A stretch of DNA of 64,000 nt from Tardiphaga robiniae (GTDB lineage Bacteria; Pseudomonadota; Alphaproteobacteria; Rhizobiales; Xanthobacteraceae). Both the position numbers and the translations under genes were made by a program. A model generated the notes under the pieces. The model was not told the DNA's origin and made no database searches. It saw only the letters and a program-made list of their open reading frames with translations. How positions within the stretch are numbered: position 1 is the first letter of the stretch; every line of letters starts with the position of its first letter. The stretch lies in the NCBI RefSeq assembly GCF_013359755.1, contig NZ_JABMCJ010000084.1, positions 96,929 through 160,928 of the forward strand. The letters run 5' to 3'. Positions 18,166-25,888 of this stretch are shown one piece after another.

Positions 18166-18195
18166 TTGCAACAAAGAACATCAACCTAAGATTAT
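18166..18195 (+). promoter_or_regulatory. Possible sigma-70-type promoter for the three-gene operon
   Basis: TTGCAA (18166-18171), an 18-bp spacer and GATTAT (18190-18195) lie 23 bp upstream of the first start codon, which has its own ribosome site GGAGA. This is a weak match found by eye in an AT-richer stretch. Confidence 0.3.
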
Positions 18196-18218
18196 CAAAT
18201 GATTCGGAGAATTGACTG

Positions 18219-18770
18219 ATGGCGAAGGAAAACTCCCGCGCTGTGGCGGAGGCACTAAACGCCGTGATTCAAGTTCTGGATCAACTCGACGAAAAAGCTC
18301 GTACTCGCGTCCTGAATTCAGTGACGATATTCTTTGGACATGAGAACTCACCTCCGACCGCTAGACCATCGATCGCACAGCCAAACTCTCAACACACTTC
18401 TACCCGACCTGCCTTCTCTGAAGACCGCGCTCCCTCTCCCAAAGAATTTCTATTTCAGAAGCAACCTAAGACAGACGTTGAGCGTATTGCTTGCCTTGCC
18501 TTCTATCTTACGCATTTCCGAGAGATGCCGCATTTTAAAACGTTGGACTTAGCAAAGCTCAATACAGAGGCGGCGCAAATCAAGTTCTCCAACGCTGCTT
18601 ATGCAACAGATAATGCCACCAAAGCGGGGTACCTCGCCCTTGCTGCGAAAGGCCAGAAGCAAATAACAGCCTGGGGAGAGCAGTTTGTTACCGCGCTTCC
18701 AGACCGGGAGGCCGCATTGAAGCTTATATCTGAAGCCCGTAAGCGCAGAAGCGCGCGGCGAAAAAGATGA
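18219..18770 (+). CDS. Two-part small protein, first gene of ParA/RelA-type cassette
   Basis: A 183-residue soluble protein of no family I can name. Residues 1-40 are a helical segment (ALNAVIQVLDQLDEKARTRV) ending VTIFFG. Residues ~42-82 are a Pro/Ser/Thr-rich linker. Residues ~85-170 form a compact conserved-looking domain (KTDVERIACLAFYLTHFREM, HFKTLDLAKLNTEA, FSNAAYATDNATKAGYLA, GEQFVTALPDREAA). The tail is basic (ARKRRSARRKR). The helix pattern with a terminal GYL hairpin could be a winged-helix DNA-binding domain, but that is inference. GGAGA precedes the start, and its stop overlaps the ParA start (ATGA). Confidence 0.8.
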   Translation: MAKENSRAVAEALNAVIQVLDQLDEKARTRVLNSVTIFFGHENSPPTARPSIAQPNSQHTSTRPAFSEDRAPSPKEFLFQKQPKTDVERIACLAFYLTHFREMPHFKTLDLAKLNTEAAQIKFSNAAYATDNATKAGYLALAAKGQKQITAWGEQFVTALPDREAALKLISEARKRRSARRKR

Positions 18771-19765
18771 GCGCAAAACCGACTACCGCCAGAACAACGT
18801 CGAAGCGGATCTCCATCTTTAATCACAAAGGTGGAGTTGGAAAAACCACTCTCACCTTCAATATTGCGGCATCCTTAGCGGAATTGGGAAATAGGGTTCT
18901 GCTGGTCGACGCCGATCCTCAGTGCAACTTATCAGCATACTTAATTGAAGCTACCGTTCTAGACGATCTACTTGATAGCTCGGACAGTGCCAAGAAAGGC
19001 GCTACGCTGTGGTCGGCCGTCAAACCAATCGTAGATGGCGACGGCGGGATCAAGGAGATCGAGCCAATTGAAATTCGCGACGATCTCTTTTTAGTGCCGG
19101 GCGACATTCGTCTTTCAGATTTTGAGAACAAGCTTGCTGACTATTGGACAGAGTGCTTCAAACGAGAGACACATGGTTTCAAGGGAACAACAGCCATAAG
19201 TAAGCTGGTGAATTCAATATGCCAAAACCATAAAATTGATTTCGTATTCTTTGACACCGGTCCAAACATTGGAGCGCTCAACCGCGCCATCTTGCTCGAC
19301 TGCGACTATTTTATCGTTCCAGTCGCATACGACTTATTTTCTGTCCGGGCGTTGAGGACATTAGGGCGGTCCCTCTACGACTGGATAAGGGACTGGCGAA
19401 CCATCCTGGGGCTAAATGTTAAAGACGTTCCCACGCTACCCGGTACCCCTAGGTTTCTAGGGTACATTCCGCAAAACTATTCCGTCTATCGAGGCGGGGT
19501 GGCATCGCACCAAGCGAAGTACGTGGGGCTTCTTGATAAAGGCATATCCAGCGACGTCGTCGGGGTTCTGAAAGAATTGGACGTCATACCCGCACGCAAA
19601 ATTCACAAACTTGGTGACGTGAAGGATTTTGGGCAGCTAGTCCCAGCATCACAACGCGAAGGCAACCCCTTATCGGAAACTGCGGCCGGCACACCAACCC
19701 AGCGGCTTGAGGCAGCCAACTCGTTTAAATTAATCGCACAAAAAATAATTCAACGAACGAGCTAA
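18767..19765 (+). CDS. ParA/MinD-type ATPase
   Basis: A 332-residue protein with the deviant Walker A motif KGGVGKTT (residues ~21-28) and LLVDADPQCNLSAYL (Walker A', ~50). The Walker B-type segment is VFFDTGPNIGALNRAILLDC, followed by FIVPVAYDLFSVRALRTLG. All residues expected for ATP-dependent dimerisation are present. No partition partner (ParB) or centromere repeats are nearby, so plasmid-style segregation is unlikely. It is coupled by ATGA to the gene before it and lies 3 bp from the RelA/SpoT-type gene after it. Lower GC and less biased codons than flanking genes suggest horizontal transfer. Confidence 0.9.
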   Translation: MSAKPTTARTTSKRISIFNHKGGVGKTTLTFNIAASLAELGNRVLLVDADPQCNLSAYLIEATVLDDLLDSSDSAKKGATLWSAVKPIVDGDGGIKEIEPIEIRDDLFLVPGDIRLSDFENKLADYWTECFKRETHGFKGTTAISKLVNSICQNHKIDFVFFDTGPNIGALNRAILLDCDYFIVPVAYDLFSVRALRTLGRSLYDWIRDWRTILGLNVKDVPTLPGTPRFLGYIPQNYSVYRGGVASHQAKYVGLLDKGISSDVVGVLKELDVIPARKIHKLGDVKDFGQLVPASQREGNPLSETAAGTPTQRLEAANSFKLIAQKIIQRTS

Positions 19766-19768
19766 CAA

Positions 19769-20476
19769 ATGCTCACCCCTACCGAGGCCGAACAGGCGAT
19801 AGTGGACCCCTTGCTGCAGCGCTTTGATGAGAAGCAGCAGAACGTCGGCCTATTCCACGATGCCGTTTTGAAAGCGATTTCGACTTCGTCCGAGCTTCGT
19901 CCTCTAATTCACTCTGTGCGCGCTCGCATAAAGGACCGCGATCACCTGCAAGACAAACTCCTGCGCAAATTGCGCGAATGTGCAGACAAGAACCAAAAAT
20001 TCGATATTACGCCGGAAAATCTGCATGTGAAAATAAATGACCTAGCGGGAATTCGAATACTTCACCTTCACACAGCTCAGGCGAAGCCCATACATGACCA
20101 TCTAATTAAACTGCTCAAGAGCTGCGGGTACAAATTCCATGAAGCCCCGGTGGCACGCACTTGGGATATCGAGTACGAAAAAACCTTCAAAGAAATGGGC
20201 TTCAAAACAAAACGAAGCGAAAACCTCTACACCAGCATTCATTGCGTGATATCGGATCAGGTCCCCAACCTAAAGATGACTTGTGAAGTACAAGTTCGCA
20301 CTTTGACCGAAGAAACTTGGGGCGAAGTCGACCATCGGATAAATTATCCTCATAAGACTGATAGCGTCGCATGCCTGCAGCAAATCCGCGCCTTGGCACG
20401 CTCAACGTCGGCAGCGGGGCGCTTGGTTGATTCTATTTTCGCTACGGTGGCCGACGAAGAAACCAAAAAAGCCTAG
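19769..20476 (+). CDS. Stand-alone RelA/SpoT-type nucleotidyltransferase (SAS or toxSAS-like)
   Basis: A 235-residue protein with one RelA/SpoT synthetase domain and no HD hydrolase, TGS or ACT domain. The key motifs are retained: ARIKDRDHLQDKLLRK (ATP-binding Arg/Lys, ~residue 50), INDLAGIRI (Asp for Mg, ~90), NLYTSIH (Tyr that stacks on the acceptor, ~152), and CEVQVRTLTEETWGEVDH (catalytic Glu, ~172). It should therefore be catalytically competent. Known small enzymes of this fold make (p)ppGpp or (p)ppApp, or pyrophosphorylate tRNA as toxins. Last gene of the three-gene cassette; spacing 3 bp. Which substrate it uses cannot be told from sequence. Confidence 0.88.
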   Translation: MLTPTEAEQAIVDPLLQRFDEKQQNVGLFHDAVLKAISTSSELRPLIHSVRARIKDRDHLQDKLLRKLRECADKNQKFDITPENLHVKINDLAGIRILHLHTAQAKPIHDHLIKLLKSCGYKFHEAPVARTWDIEYEKTFKEMGFKTKRSENLYTSIHCVISDQVPNLKMTCEVQVRTLTEETWGEVDHRINYPHKTDSVACLQQIRALARSTSAAGRLVDSIFATVADEETKKA

Positions 20477-20507
20477 CCTATTGACATAATTCCCATAAGA
20501 CTATATA

Positions 20508-20949
20508 CCCCTCCCGTCCTGCTCATGAGGGGCGCTTCTCGAGGGCGCTTTCGGAGTGGAGCAGGATACGGCGCCTGCGGACGTGCCTCGCAAGCACGGA
20601 CTCGGGAGGTCCGGGGTCACCGTCCTGGCCCACTACGGGGCTGCGCCGGAAACGGCTGGACGGGTGCGGGTGAAGGCAGGCGAAAGCCTGTCCGGAACGG
20701 AGGGCTTTCATTAGCCCTGCCCAGTACCCGGAAGCACGGTCCCTGGAACAGAAATCGCCGTGATGGAGCGCCGCAAGGCGTTACGCTGCAGAAGGCGAGG
20801 CGTCGCAGCCGAGCCGGATGTGGCGATTATATCCAAGGTGCGCCTTGCGGCGCTCCATTCCCCTCAGTTTTCGAGGGGAGAACGACAGCTCACCTCGGGG
20901 CTTTCACCCGCGAGAACGATGTCACATGGCTGTTTGACAATCACATCCG
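20508..20949. repeat. Structured non-coding element after the ParA/RelA cassette
   Basis: The stretch 20477-20978 has no credible gene but much secondary structure. CCCCTC (20508-20513) pairs with GAGGGG (20527-20532). ATGGAGCGCCGCAAGGCG (20763-20780) is perfectly complementary to 20841-20858, an 18-bp stem. CCCCTC (20860-20865) pairs with GAGGGG (20873-20878). It ends with TGGCTGTTTGACA, five bases and ATCCG (20927-20949); the same border occurs in reverse near 63671-63693. An open frame from 20525 looks like translated repeat. Probably a dispersed non-coding element or structured RNA of this bacterial family. Confidence 0.55.
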
Positions 20950-20978
20950 ATCGAAGACCGCAGGCTACAGCCGCGGCA

Positions 20979-21788
20979 CTACTTCCCCGCCGGCGGCGCG
21001 ACGTCGGCGACCTGGCCACTGCGCTTGAGGGCTTCGGCGACGAAACCCGAGACCTTCATCTCCTCGACGAAGGCGGCAAGATAGGCGACACCGGCCGTGC
21101 GCGGCTTGTCGGCGATGCGCGGCATGGCCATCGCCTGCTGGATCTCCTGGAAATGGCCGGACATCACGCGCATCTCCGGATGGTCCTTGGCATAGGCATC
21201 GAGCTGCTGGCGCACGCCGGCGGCGGCATCGAGCTTCTCGTCGAGAAACTTCCGGATCATCGCGCTGCCGCCGCCGGCATCGGCGCGCAGCACGGTGGCG
21301 TGCTTGATGGTGCGGGTGAGATAGAGGTCATAGGCCGAGCCGAGACCGACCGACATCCGGACGCCGTCCTTGTCGACGTCGTCGACGGTCTTCAGCAGCG
21401 AATGCGCGGGGACCATGTAGGTGCCCTCGATGATCACATAGGGCGCGGTGAAGATGATCTCCTGCGCGCGCACCGGCTCGATGGCGATGAAGCCGACATC
21501 CCAGGCGCCGGCCCTGGCGCCGTCGAACACCTTGCCTGCCGCCTCATAGGGCACATAGTCCACGGGCACGCCGAGGCGCTTCGCGAGTTCAGCGGCAAGA
21601 TCCGCCGAGACGCCGCGCGGCGCGCCGTCGGGACCCTTCTGGGCCAGGACGCTATTGCCGTAATTGATCGCGGCGCGGAGTTTGCCCGTGGGAGCGAGAT
21701 CGCGCAGCACCTCGGGCGACGGCGCCGGCTGGGCGAAAGCCGGAAGTGCAGCACTCATGAACAGCACCATCCATCGTAAAATACGCAT
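20979..21788 (-). CDS. Periplasmic amino-acid-type ABC transporter substrate-binding protein
   Basis: A 269-residue protein with a signal peptide (MRILRWMVLFMSAALPAFA). The start at 21788 is 6 nt from GGGGAGG; ATG 21791 is nearly as good. The mature part is a type 2 periplasmic-binding-protein fold (LAPTGKLRAAINYGNSVLAQ, LAAELAKRLGVPVDYVPYEA, WDVGFIAIEPVRAQEIIFTA, SAYDLYLTRTI). These are the usual blocks of the polar amino-acid binding family. No permease or ATPase gene is adjacent, so it may be an orphan binding protein or serve a distant transporter. The ligand is unknown. Confidence 0.85.
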   Translation of the reverse strand: MRILRWMVLFMSAALPAFAQPAPSPEVLRDLAPTGKLRAAINYGNSVLAQKGPDGAPRGVSADLAAELAKRLGVPVDYVPYEAAGKVFDGARAGAWDVGFIAIEPVRAQEIIFTAPYVIIEGTYMVPAHSLLKTVDDVDKDGVRMSVGLGSAYDLYLTRTIKHATVLRADAGGGSAMIRKFLDEKLDAAAGVRQQLDAYAKDHPEMRVMSGHFQEIQQAMAMPRIADKPRTAGVAYLAAFVEEMKVSGFVAEALKRSGQVADVAPPAGK

Positions 21789-21999
21789 CATAGGCCTCCC
21801 CGATTTCGGCGCGACCATGCCCGCAAACCCGCCGCGCGACAATCGGCGACCGAGCCTCCAATGACAGCGTGATCGGCCGGCGCGACCAACCTCCGTTCGT
21901 CACGCGGACGGGATGGCTGATATGCCCGGCCGGGAATGCCTGTTATCGCACTGCGCGAACGTCTACACTGATGCCCGTTGGCGCAGTGGGTGGCTTTAG

Positions 22000-22704
22000 G
22001 TGTTCGACGGTTTCTACAAATGCGACTACCGGGCGGGCGACGTGGTCGGCCGCAGCGTCATGTATTGCAAGGACGGCCGCATGCTGGGCGGCAACACCGC
22101 CTTCGCCCATATCGGCACCTATGAGGAAGCCGACGACGGCATCCATGCGGTGATCCACGGCCAGCGCCATCATGTGGGCTCGCAGTTTCGCACGCTCTAT
22201 GGCGACGACGACGGCTCGATCCGCGTCCGTGGCATCCACGACGGCAAGAACTACAGGTTCACGGGCGGCGACGCGCAGGGCAAGGGGCCGGCCTTCGAGT
22301 CGGTGATGACGCGGCTCGACGAAGAGGACTTCCCGGACACCGGCACCGTGGGTGATGGCGGCATCGCCAACGGGCTGTATTCGCTGCACATGAAAACCCT
22401 CGACGGCGTCGAGGACGGGCTGACCGGCGTGATGCTGCTGTTCGACGGCCGCATTCTCGGCGGCGACGCCCGCTTCTATTATCTCGGCGCCTATGGTTCG
22501 GCCGGCGGCCGCTGGAAGGGCGAGATCGTCAATCAGGAACACACGCCCGCAGCCGGCGGGAGTTCGCTGTTCGCCGGCTATGAAGTGGGCATCGGCTTTT
22601 CCGGCAGCTGCAGCGACGGCTGCGCAGCATTCGAAGCCACCGCCCTCGCCGGCAAACGCAGCCTGCGCCTCAAGGCCGAGCTGTCGCTGCTGCACAAGGC
22701 CTGA
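22000..22704 (+). CDS. GrlR-like regulatory protein with two tandem GrlR-type repeats
   Basis: A 234-residue soluble protein. Each half has the pattern of the small beta-barrel GrlR family: FDGFYKCDYRAG then DGRMLGGNTAFAHIGTYE in the first half, and ANGLYSLHMKTLDGVEDG then DGRILGGDARFYYLGAYG in the second. GrlR was defined as a repressor of enteropathogen type III secretion through GrlA, but related proteins are common in rhizobia that lack that system. The GTG at 22000 is the only fitting start; its ribosome site is weak. No secretion genes are nearby, so a regulatory role is inference. Confidence 0.75.
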   Translation: MFDGFYKCDYRAGDVVGRSVMYCKDGRMLGGNTAFAHIGTYEEADDGIHAVIHGQRHHVGSQFRTLYGDDDGSIRVRGIHDGKNYRFTGGDAQGKGPAFESVMTRLDEEDFPDTGTVGDGGIANGLYSLHMKTLDGVEDGLTGVMLLFDGRILGGDARFYYLGAYGSAGGRWKGEIVNQEHTPAAGGSSLFAGYEVGIGFSGSCSDGCAAFEATALAGKRSLRLKAELSLLHKA

Positions 22705-22717
22705 CGCGGGGCCTTTT

Positions 22718-22808
22718 CCGTTCCGATTGAATCGGAACGGGGCTCCTGTTTCTTGTTTTACGCGTTTTCTTAACGCGAACCGGTGACCACTTCGCTCGAA
22801 AACGCTTT
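22718..22808. repeat. Palindromic intergenic repeat of Bradyrhizobium type
   Basis: CCGTTCCGAT (22718-22727) and ATCGGAACGG (22731-22740) form a 10-bp hairpin with a 3-nt loop. It is followed by GCGTTTTCTTAACGCGAACC and, further on, TCGCTCGAAAACGC, so a second set of self-complementary arms (GCGTTTT and AAAACGC) is present. From memory this arrangement is widespread between genes in Bradyrhizobium and Rhodopseudomonas. It lies between convergent genes and could also act as a terminator. Confidence 0.6.
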
Positions 22809-22810
22809 CG

Positions 22811-23833
22811 TTACGCGCGCGCCAGCACCTTGCGTTCGACGGGATGAATGTCGATGGCGCGCAGGCGGCCCATCCGCAGCACGTCGATCTCGATCGTCCG
22901 ATCGATACGGTCGCGATCAAGAATGCGGATCAGATCATCGACGCCGTTCACCGGCACGTGATCGAGACTGATCACGACATCGCCAGGCAACAGACCAGCC
23001 TTGAACGCCGGACCGTCGGGGTCGATCTGGTCGAGCAGCGCGCCCATGGTGTTCTCGATGCCGGCAAGCACCGCATGGCGGCGCGGGATCGGCGCGGTTT
23101 GGCCGGACACACCGATGAAGGCGCGGCGGACATAGCCGTGGCGGATGATCTCCGACAGCACGAATTGCGCGGTGTTGCTGGCGACCGCAAAGCAGATGCC
23201 CTGCGCGCCCTGGATGATCGCGGTGTTGATGCCGATCACCTCGCCGCGCGACGACACCAGCGCGCCACCGGAATTGCCGGGATTGAGCGCGGCATCGGTC
23301 TGGATCACGTCCTCGATGTTGCGCCCGCTCACCGAGCGGATCGAGCGGCCGAGCGCCGAAACCACGCCGGCGGTGACGGTGGATTCGAAGCCGAGCGGAT
23401 TGCCGATGGCCACGACAAGCTGGCCGCGCTTCAGGTTCTTGGAATTGCCGAGGCCCGCATAGCGCAACTCGCGCGCGCCATCGGCCCGCAGCAAAGCGAG
23501 ATCGGTATCGGGGTCGGCGCCGAGCACGCGGGCATCGGTGACGACGCCTTCGGTGTCACGCAGGCGAATATGCTTCGAATTGCCGACGACATGGCTGTTG
23601 GTCAGGACGAGGCCGTCGGGTGAGATGACGATGCCGGAGCCCAGCCCGCCGCGTTCGCGGGCATTCGGCGTCCTCGCTCCGGTCTCGACCCGCACGACCG
23701 CGGGGCCGACGCGTTCGGTGACATCGATGACAGCGTTCGAATAGGCATCGAGCAGCGCAGCATCGTTCGGCACTGCGGCAACGGCGGGTGTCGCGGAATC
23801 GTCATCTAAGGGATGTGCGGTGATATCAAGCAT
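22811..23833 (-). CDS. Trypsin-like (HtrA/Deg family) serine protease with PDZ domain, no signal peptide
   Basis: A 340-residue S1C-type protease. The catalytic triad is visible: His in VLTNSHVVGNSK, Asp in GADPDTDLALL, and Ser in LNPGNSGGALVSS. A single PDZ domain follows (GALLDQIDPDGPAFKAGLLP, GDVVISLDHVPVNGVDDL). The N-terminus is acidic and polar with no signal peptide or membrane anchor, which is unusual, since DegP, DegQ and DegS act in the periplasm. AAGGAAG precedes the start. It is monocistronic and convergent with the GrlR-like gene. A cytoplasmic quality-control role is inferred from the missing signal. Confidence 0.88.
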   Translation of the reverse strand: MLDITAHPLDDDSATPAVAAVPNDAALLDAYSNAVIDVTERVGPAVVRVETGARTPNARERGGLGSGIVISPDGLVLTNSHVVGNSKHIRLRDTEGVVTDARVLGADPDTDLALLRADGARELRYAGLGNSKNLKRGQLVVAIGNPLGFESTVTAGVVSALGRSIRSVSGRNIEDVIQTDAALNPGNSGGALVSSRGEVIGINTAIIQGAQGICFAVASNTAQFVLSEIIRHGYVRRAFIGVSGQTAPIPRRHAVLAGIENTMGALLDQIDPDGPAFKAGLLPGDVVISLDHVPVNGVDDLIRILDRDRIDRTIEIDVLRMGRLRAIDIHPVERKVLARA

Positions 23834-24030
23834 GGCGATGCTTCCTTTGAGATTTAAATGGCCCCGGCGCGCACCACTGCAAGTGCAGCATGCGCGGGAG
23901 ACATGGCCGGGCTGCGCCGCGCTTTAACCTCAGGTCTGTTCAAAGCGTGACTTTACGCCGCAGCTCAGCGCACCTATGTTTTGCGCGCGGCTGTCGATGG
24001 TGATGAGCGCTTTCAAGGGACGAAACCACG

Positions 24031-25350
24031 ATGGCCAAGCAACCCTGGTATCGCATTCTCTATATCCAGGTGCTGATCGCGATCGCGATCGGCGTCACCG
24101 TCGGCTACTTCTATCCGGATGCCGGCAAGGCGCTGAAGCCGCTCGGCGACGGCTTCATTGCCCTGATCAAGATGATGATCGCACCGGCGATCTTCTGCAC
24201 CGTGGTGCACGGCATCGCCTCGATCGGCGACATGAGCAAGGTTGGCCGCATCGGCGGCAAGACGCTGCTGTATTTCGAGACGGTCTCCACCCTTGCGCTG
24301 CTGATCGGCCTTCTGGTCGGCCACTTCCTGCAGCCCGGCGCCGGCTTCAATATCGATCCCTCCACATTGGACGCGAAATCCGTCGCCAGCTATGTCAGCC
24401 GCGCCAAGGAGGAAAGCTTCGTCACCCATCTGATGGGAATCATTCCGACGTCCTATTTCGACTCGCTGGCCAAAGGCGATCTGCTGCAGGTGCTGCTGGT
24501 GGCGATCCTGTCTGGCTTCGCGATCTCGCATATGGGGAAACCCGGCGAAAAGATTGCCGAAGGCGTTGATCTCGCCGGCAAGATGTTCTTCCGCATCATC
24601 GGCATGATCGTGCAGCTCGCGCCCATCGGCGCCTTTGGCGCGATGGCTTTCACCATCGGCTCGTTCGGCCTCGGCGCACTCGTCAATCTCGGCTATCTCA
24701 TCTTCACCTTCTATCTGGCGTCGCTGCTGTTCGTCCTGCTGGTGCTCGGCGGCATCGCGCGCGCCTTCGGCTTCTCGATCCTGCGCTTCATCGGCTATAT
24801 CAAGGACGAACTGCTGATCGTGCTCGGCACCTCGTCGTCCGAGACCGTGCTGCCGCGCATGATCACCAAGATGGAAGCGCTGGGCGCATCGAAGCCGGTG
24901 GTCGGCCTCGTGATCCCGACCGGCTACAGCTTCAATCTCGACGGCACCAATATCTATATGACGCTCGCCACGCTGTTTCTGGCGCAGGCCACCAACACGC
25001 ATCTCTCCTTTGGCCAGATGGCCGCGGTGCTCGGCGTGGCGATGCTGACATCGAAGGGCGCATCGGGCGTCACCGGCGCGGGCTTCGTGACGCTGGCCGC
25101 GACGCTGTCGATCATCCCCGATATTCCGATCACCGCACTGGCCATCATCGTCGGCATCGACAAGTTCATGAGCGAATGCCGCGCGCTCACCAATCTGATC
25201 GGCAACGGCGTCGCCACCATCGTCATCAGCCGCTGGGAAGGCGAACTCGATCGCCATCAGCTCCACGAGGCGCTGCTGCATCCGATCGATTTCGGCGAAG
25301 AGATGGAGCGCCGGCCGCTGGGAGAACTGCCGGAGAAATCGGCCGCCTGA
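24031..25350 (+). CDS. dctA: C4-dicarboxylate:cation symporter DctA
   Basis: A 439-residue multi-pass transporter of the DAACS (glutamate/dicarboxylate) family. Signatures include [20 protein letters not shown], the Ser-rich re-entrant loop [20 protein letters not shown], the [18 protein letters not shown] motif, and [38 protein letters not shown] completes the substrate site. It imports succinate, fumarate and malate across the inner membrane. AAGGGA precedes the start. No dctBD two-component genes are adjacent, and I found no convincing sigma-54 promoter in the 197-bp upstream region. Confidence 0.96.
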   Translation: MAKQPWYRILYIQVLIAIAIGVTVGYFYPDAGKALKPLGDGFIALIKMMIAPAIFCTVVHGIASIGDMSKVGRIGGKTLLYFETVSTLALLIGLLVGHFLQPGAGFNIDPSTLDAKSVASYVSRAKEESFVTHLMGIIPTSYFDSLAKGDLLQVLLVAILSGFAISHMGKPGEKIAEGVDLAGKMFFRIIGMIVQLAPIGAFGAMAFTIGSFGLGALVNLGYLIFTFYLASLLFVLLVLGGIARAFGFSILRFIGYIKDELLIVLGTSSSETVLPRMITKMEALGASKPVVGLVIPTGYSFNLDGTNIYMTLATLFLAQATNTHLSFGQMAAVLGVAMLTSKGASGVTGAGFVTLAATLSIIPDIPITALAIIVGIDKFMSECRALTNLIGNGVATIVISRWEGELDRHQLHEALLHPIDFGEEMERRPLGELPEKSAA

Positions 25351-25359
25351 TCGCTCTAT

Positions 25360-25674
25360 TTAGGGCACGCGATCCGGCATCAGCGTCTCCGCCGCCTCGG
25401 CGCCGGCGTCCGCACCTGACAGCAACAGATACTGCCCGTTCTGTAACGTCGCGGCGCTCGCCACGACGACGGCCCGCTTCGGGCAGATGCCAAGACAGCT
25501 CGTCAGCACCACGCGTGGACTTTTCACGTCCTGCTTGGCGCTGCGGCGTTTCAAATCCGACTTGAGCGATTTGCGCAGTGCCTTGCCGTCATCAATGCGG
25601 CCCAAGCATTTCTTGCAGACAAGAACGGGTGACGCGCGGCGCAAGCGGGCGGTGACGACGGGTTTACTGGCCAT
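25360..25674 (-). CDS. Thioredoxin-like [2Fe-2S] ferredoxin-type protein
   Basis: A 104-residue protein with cysteines arranged as VCKKCLG near residue 20 and TSCLGICPKRAVVV near residue 66. The latter is typical of the small (2Fe-2S) ferredoxin family with a thioredoxin fold. The middle part is Lys-rich and predicted helical. The start at 25674 is the first Met before homology. The fold suggests an electron carrier in the cytoplasm, with unknown partners. It is convergent with dctA, nine bases from its stop. Confidence 0.75.
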   Translation of the reverse strand: MASKPVVTARLRRASPVLVCKKCLGRIDDGKALRKSLKSDLKRRSAKQDVKSPRVVLTSCLGICPKRAVVVASAATLQNGQYLLLSGADAGAEAAETLMPDRVP

Positions 25675-25708
25675 TCCTGTTATATAGACACCGCCTGCTG
25701 CATTGCGA

Positions 25709-25888
25709 TCACCCCGACCGGCGGTTGCTGGTGTTCTGCGTGAGATTGCCGTGCGCCGCCTGCTCACGAATATTGTGCTTCTCGTCGTCGCGATGACCCT
25801 TGGTATTATCGAGCGTCACCTTCGGCGCGCTGCCAGGTCCCTTGTCGCTGCAGTTATCTTCGGGAACGGGCTGGATGTGCTTGGTCAT
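25709..25888 (-). CDS. Small hydrophilic protein (59 aa)
   Basis: Translation of the minus strand from 25888 gives a 59-residue hydrophilic protein: it starts MTKHIQPVPEDNCSDKG and ends QNTSNRRSG. GGGAG precedes the ATG by nine bases. It is acidic and basic in alternation, lacks hydrophobic segments, and looks intrinsically disordered. From memory, short proteins of this style occur across Bradyrhizobium genomes. It precedes the ferredoxin-like gene on the same strand, with 34 bp between them. Function is unknown. Confidence 0.6.
   Translation of the reverse strand: MTKHIQPVPEDNCSDKGPGSAPKVTLDNTKGHRDDEKHNIREQAAHGNLTQNTSNRRSG

Noticed and set aside
18767..19765. Plasmid partition locus
   Set aside because: ParA-type ATPase lacks an adjacent ParB, iterons or replication gene; the operon partner is a RelA/SpoT-type enzyme.
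20525..21028. Open frame of 167 codons within the non-coding element
   Set aside because: It reads through the inverted repeats, lacks a ribosome site, runs into the end of the solute-binding protein gene and looks like translated repeat.
23834..24030. Sigma-54 promoter expected upstream of dctA
   Set aside because: No GG-N10-GC element with the usual TGGC and TTGC context was found.
24013..25281. Long antisense frame across dctA, and similar ones across the alkyl sulfatase, MATE, EAL and YihY genes
   Set aside because: Shadow frames of well-supported genes; His/Arg/Asp-rich composition typical of reverse-complement reading.
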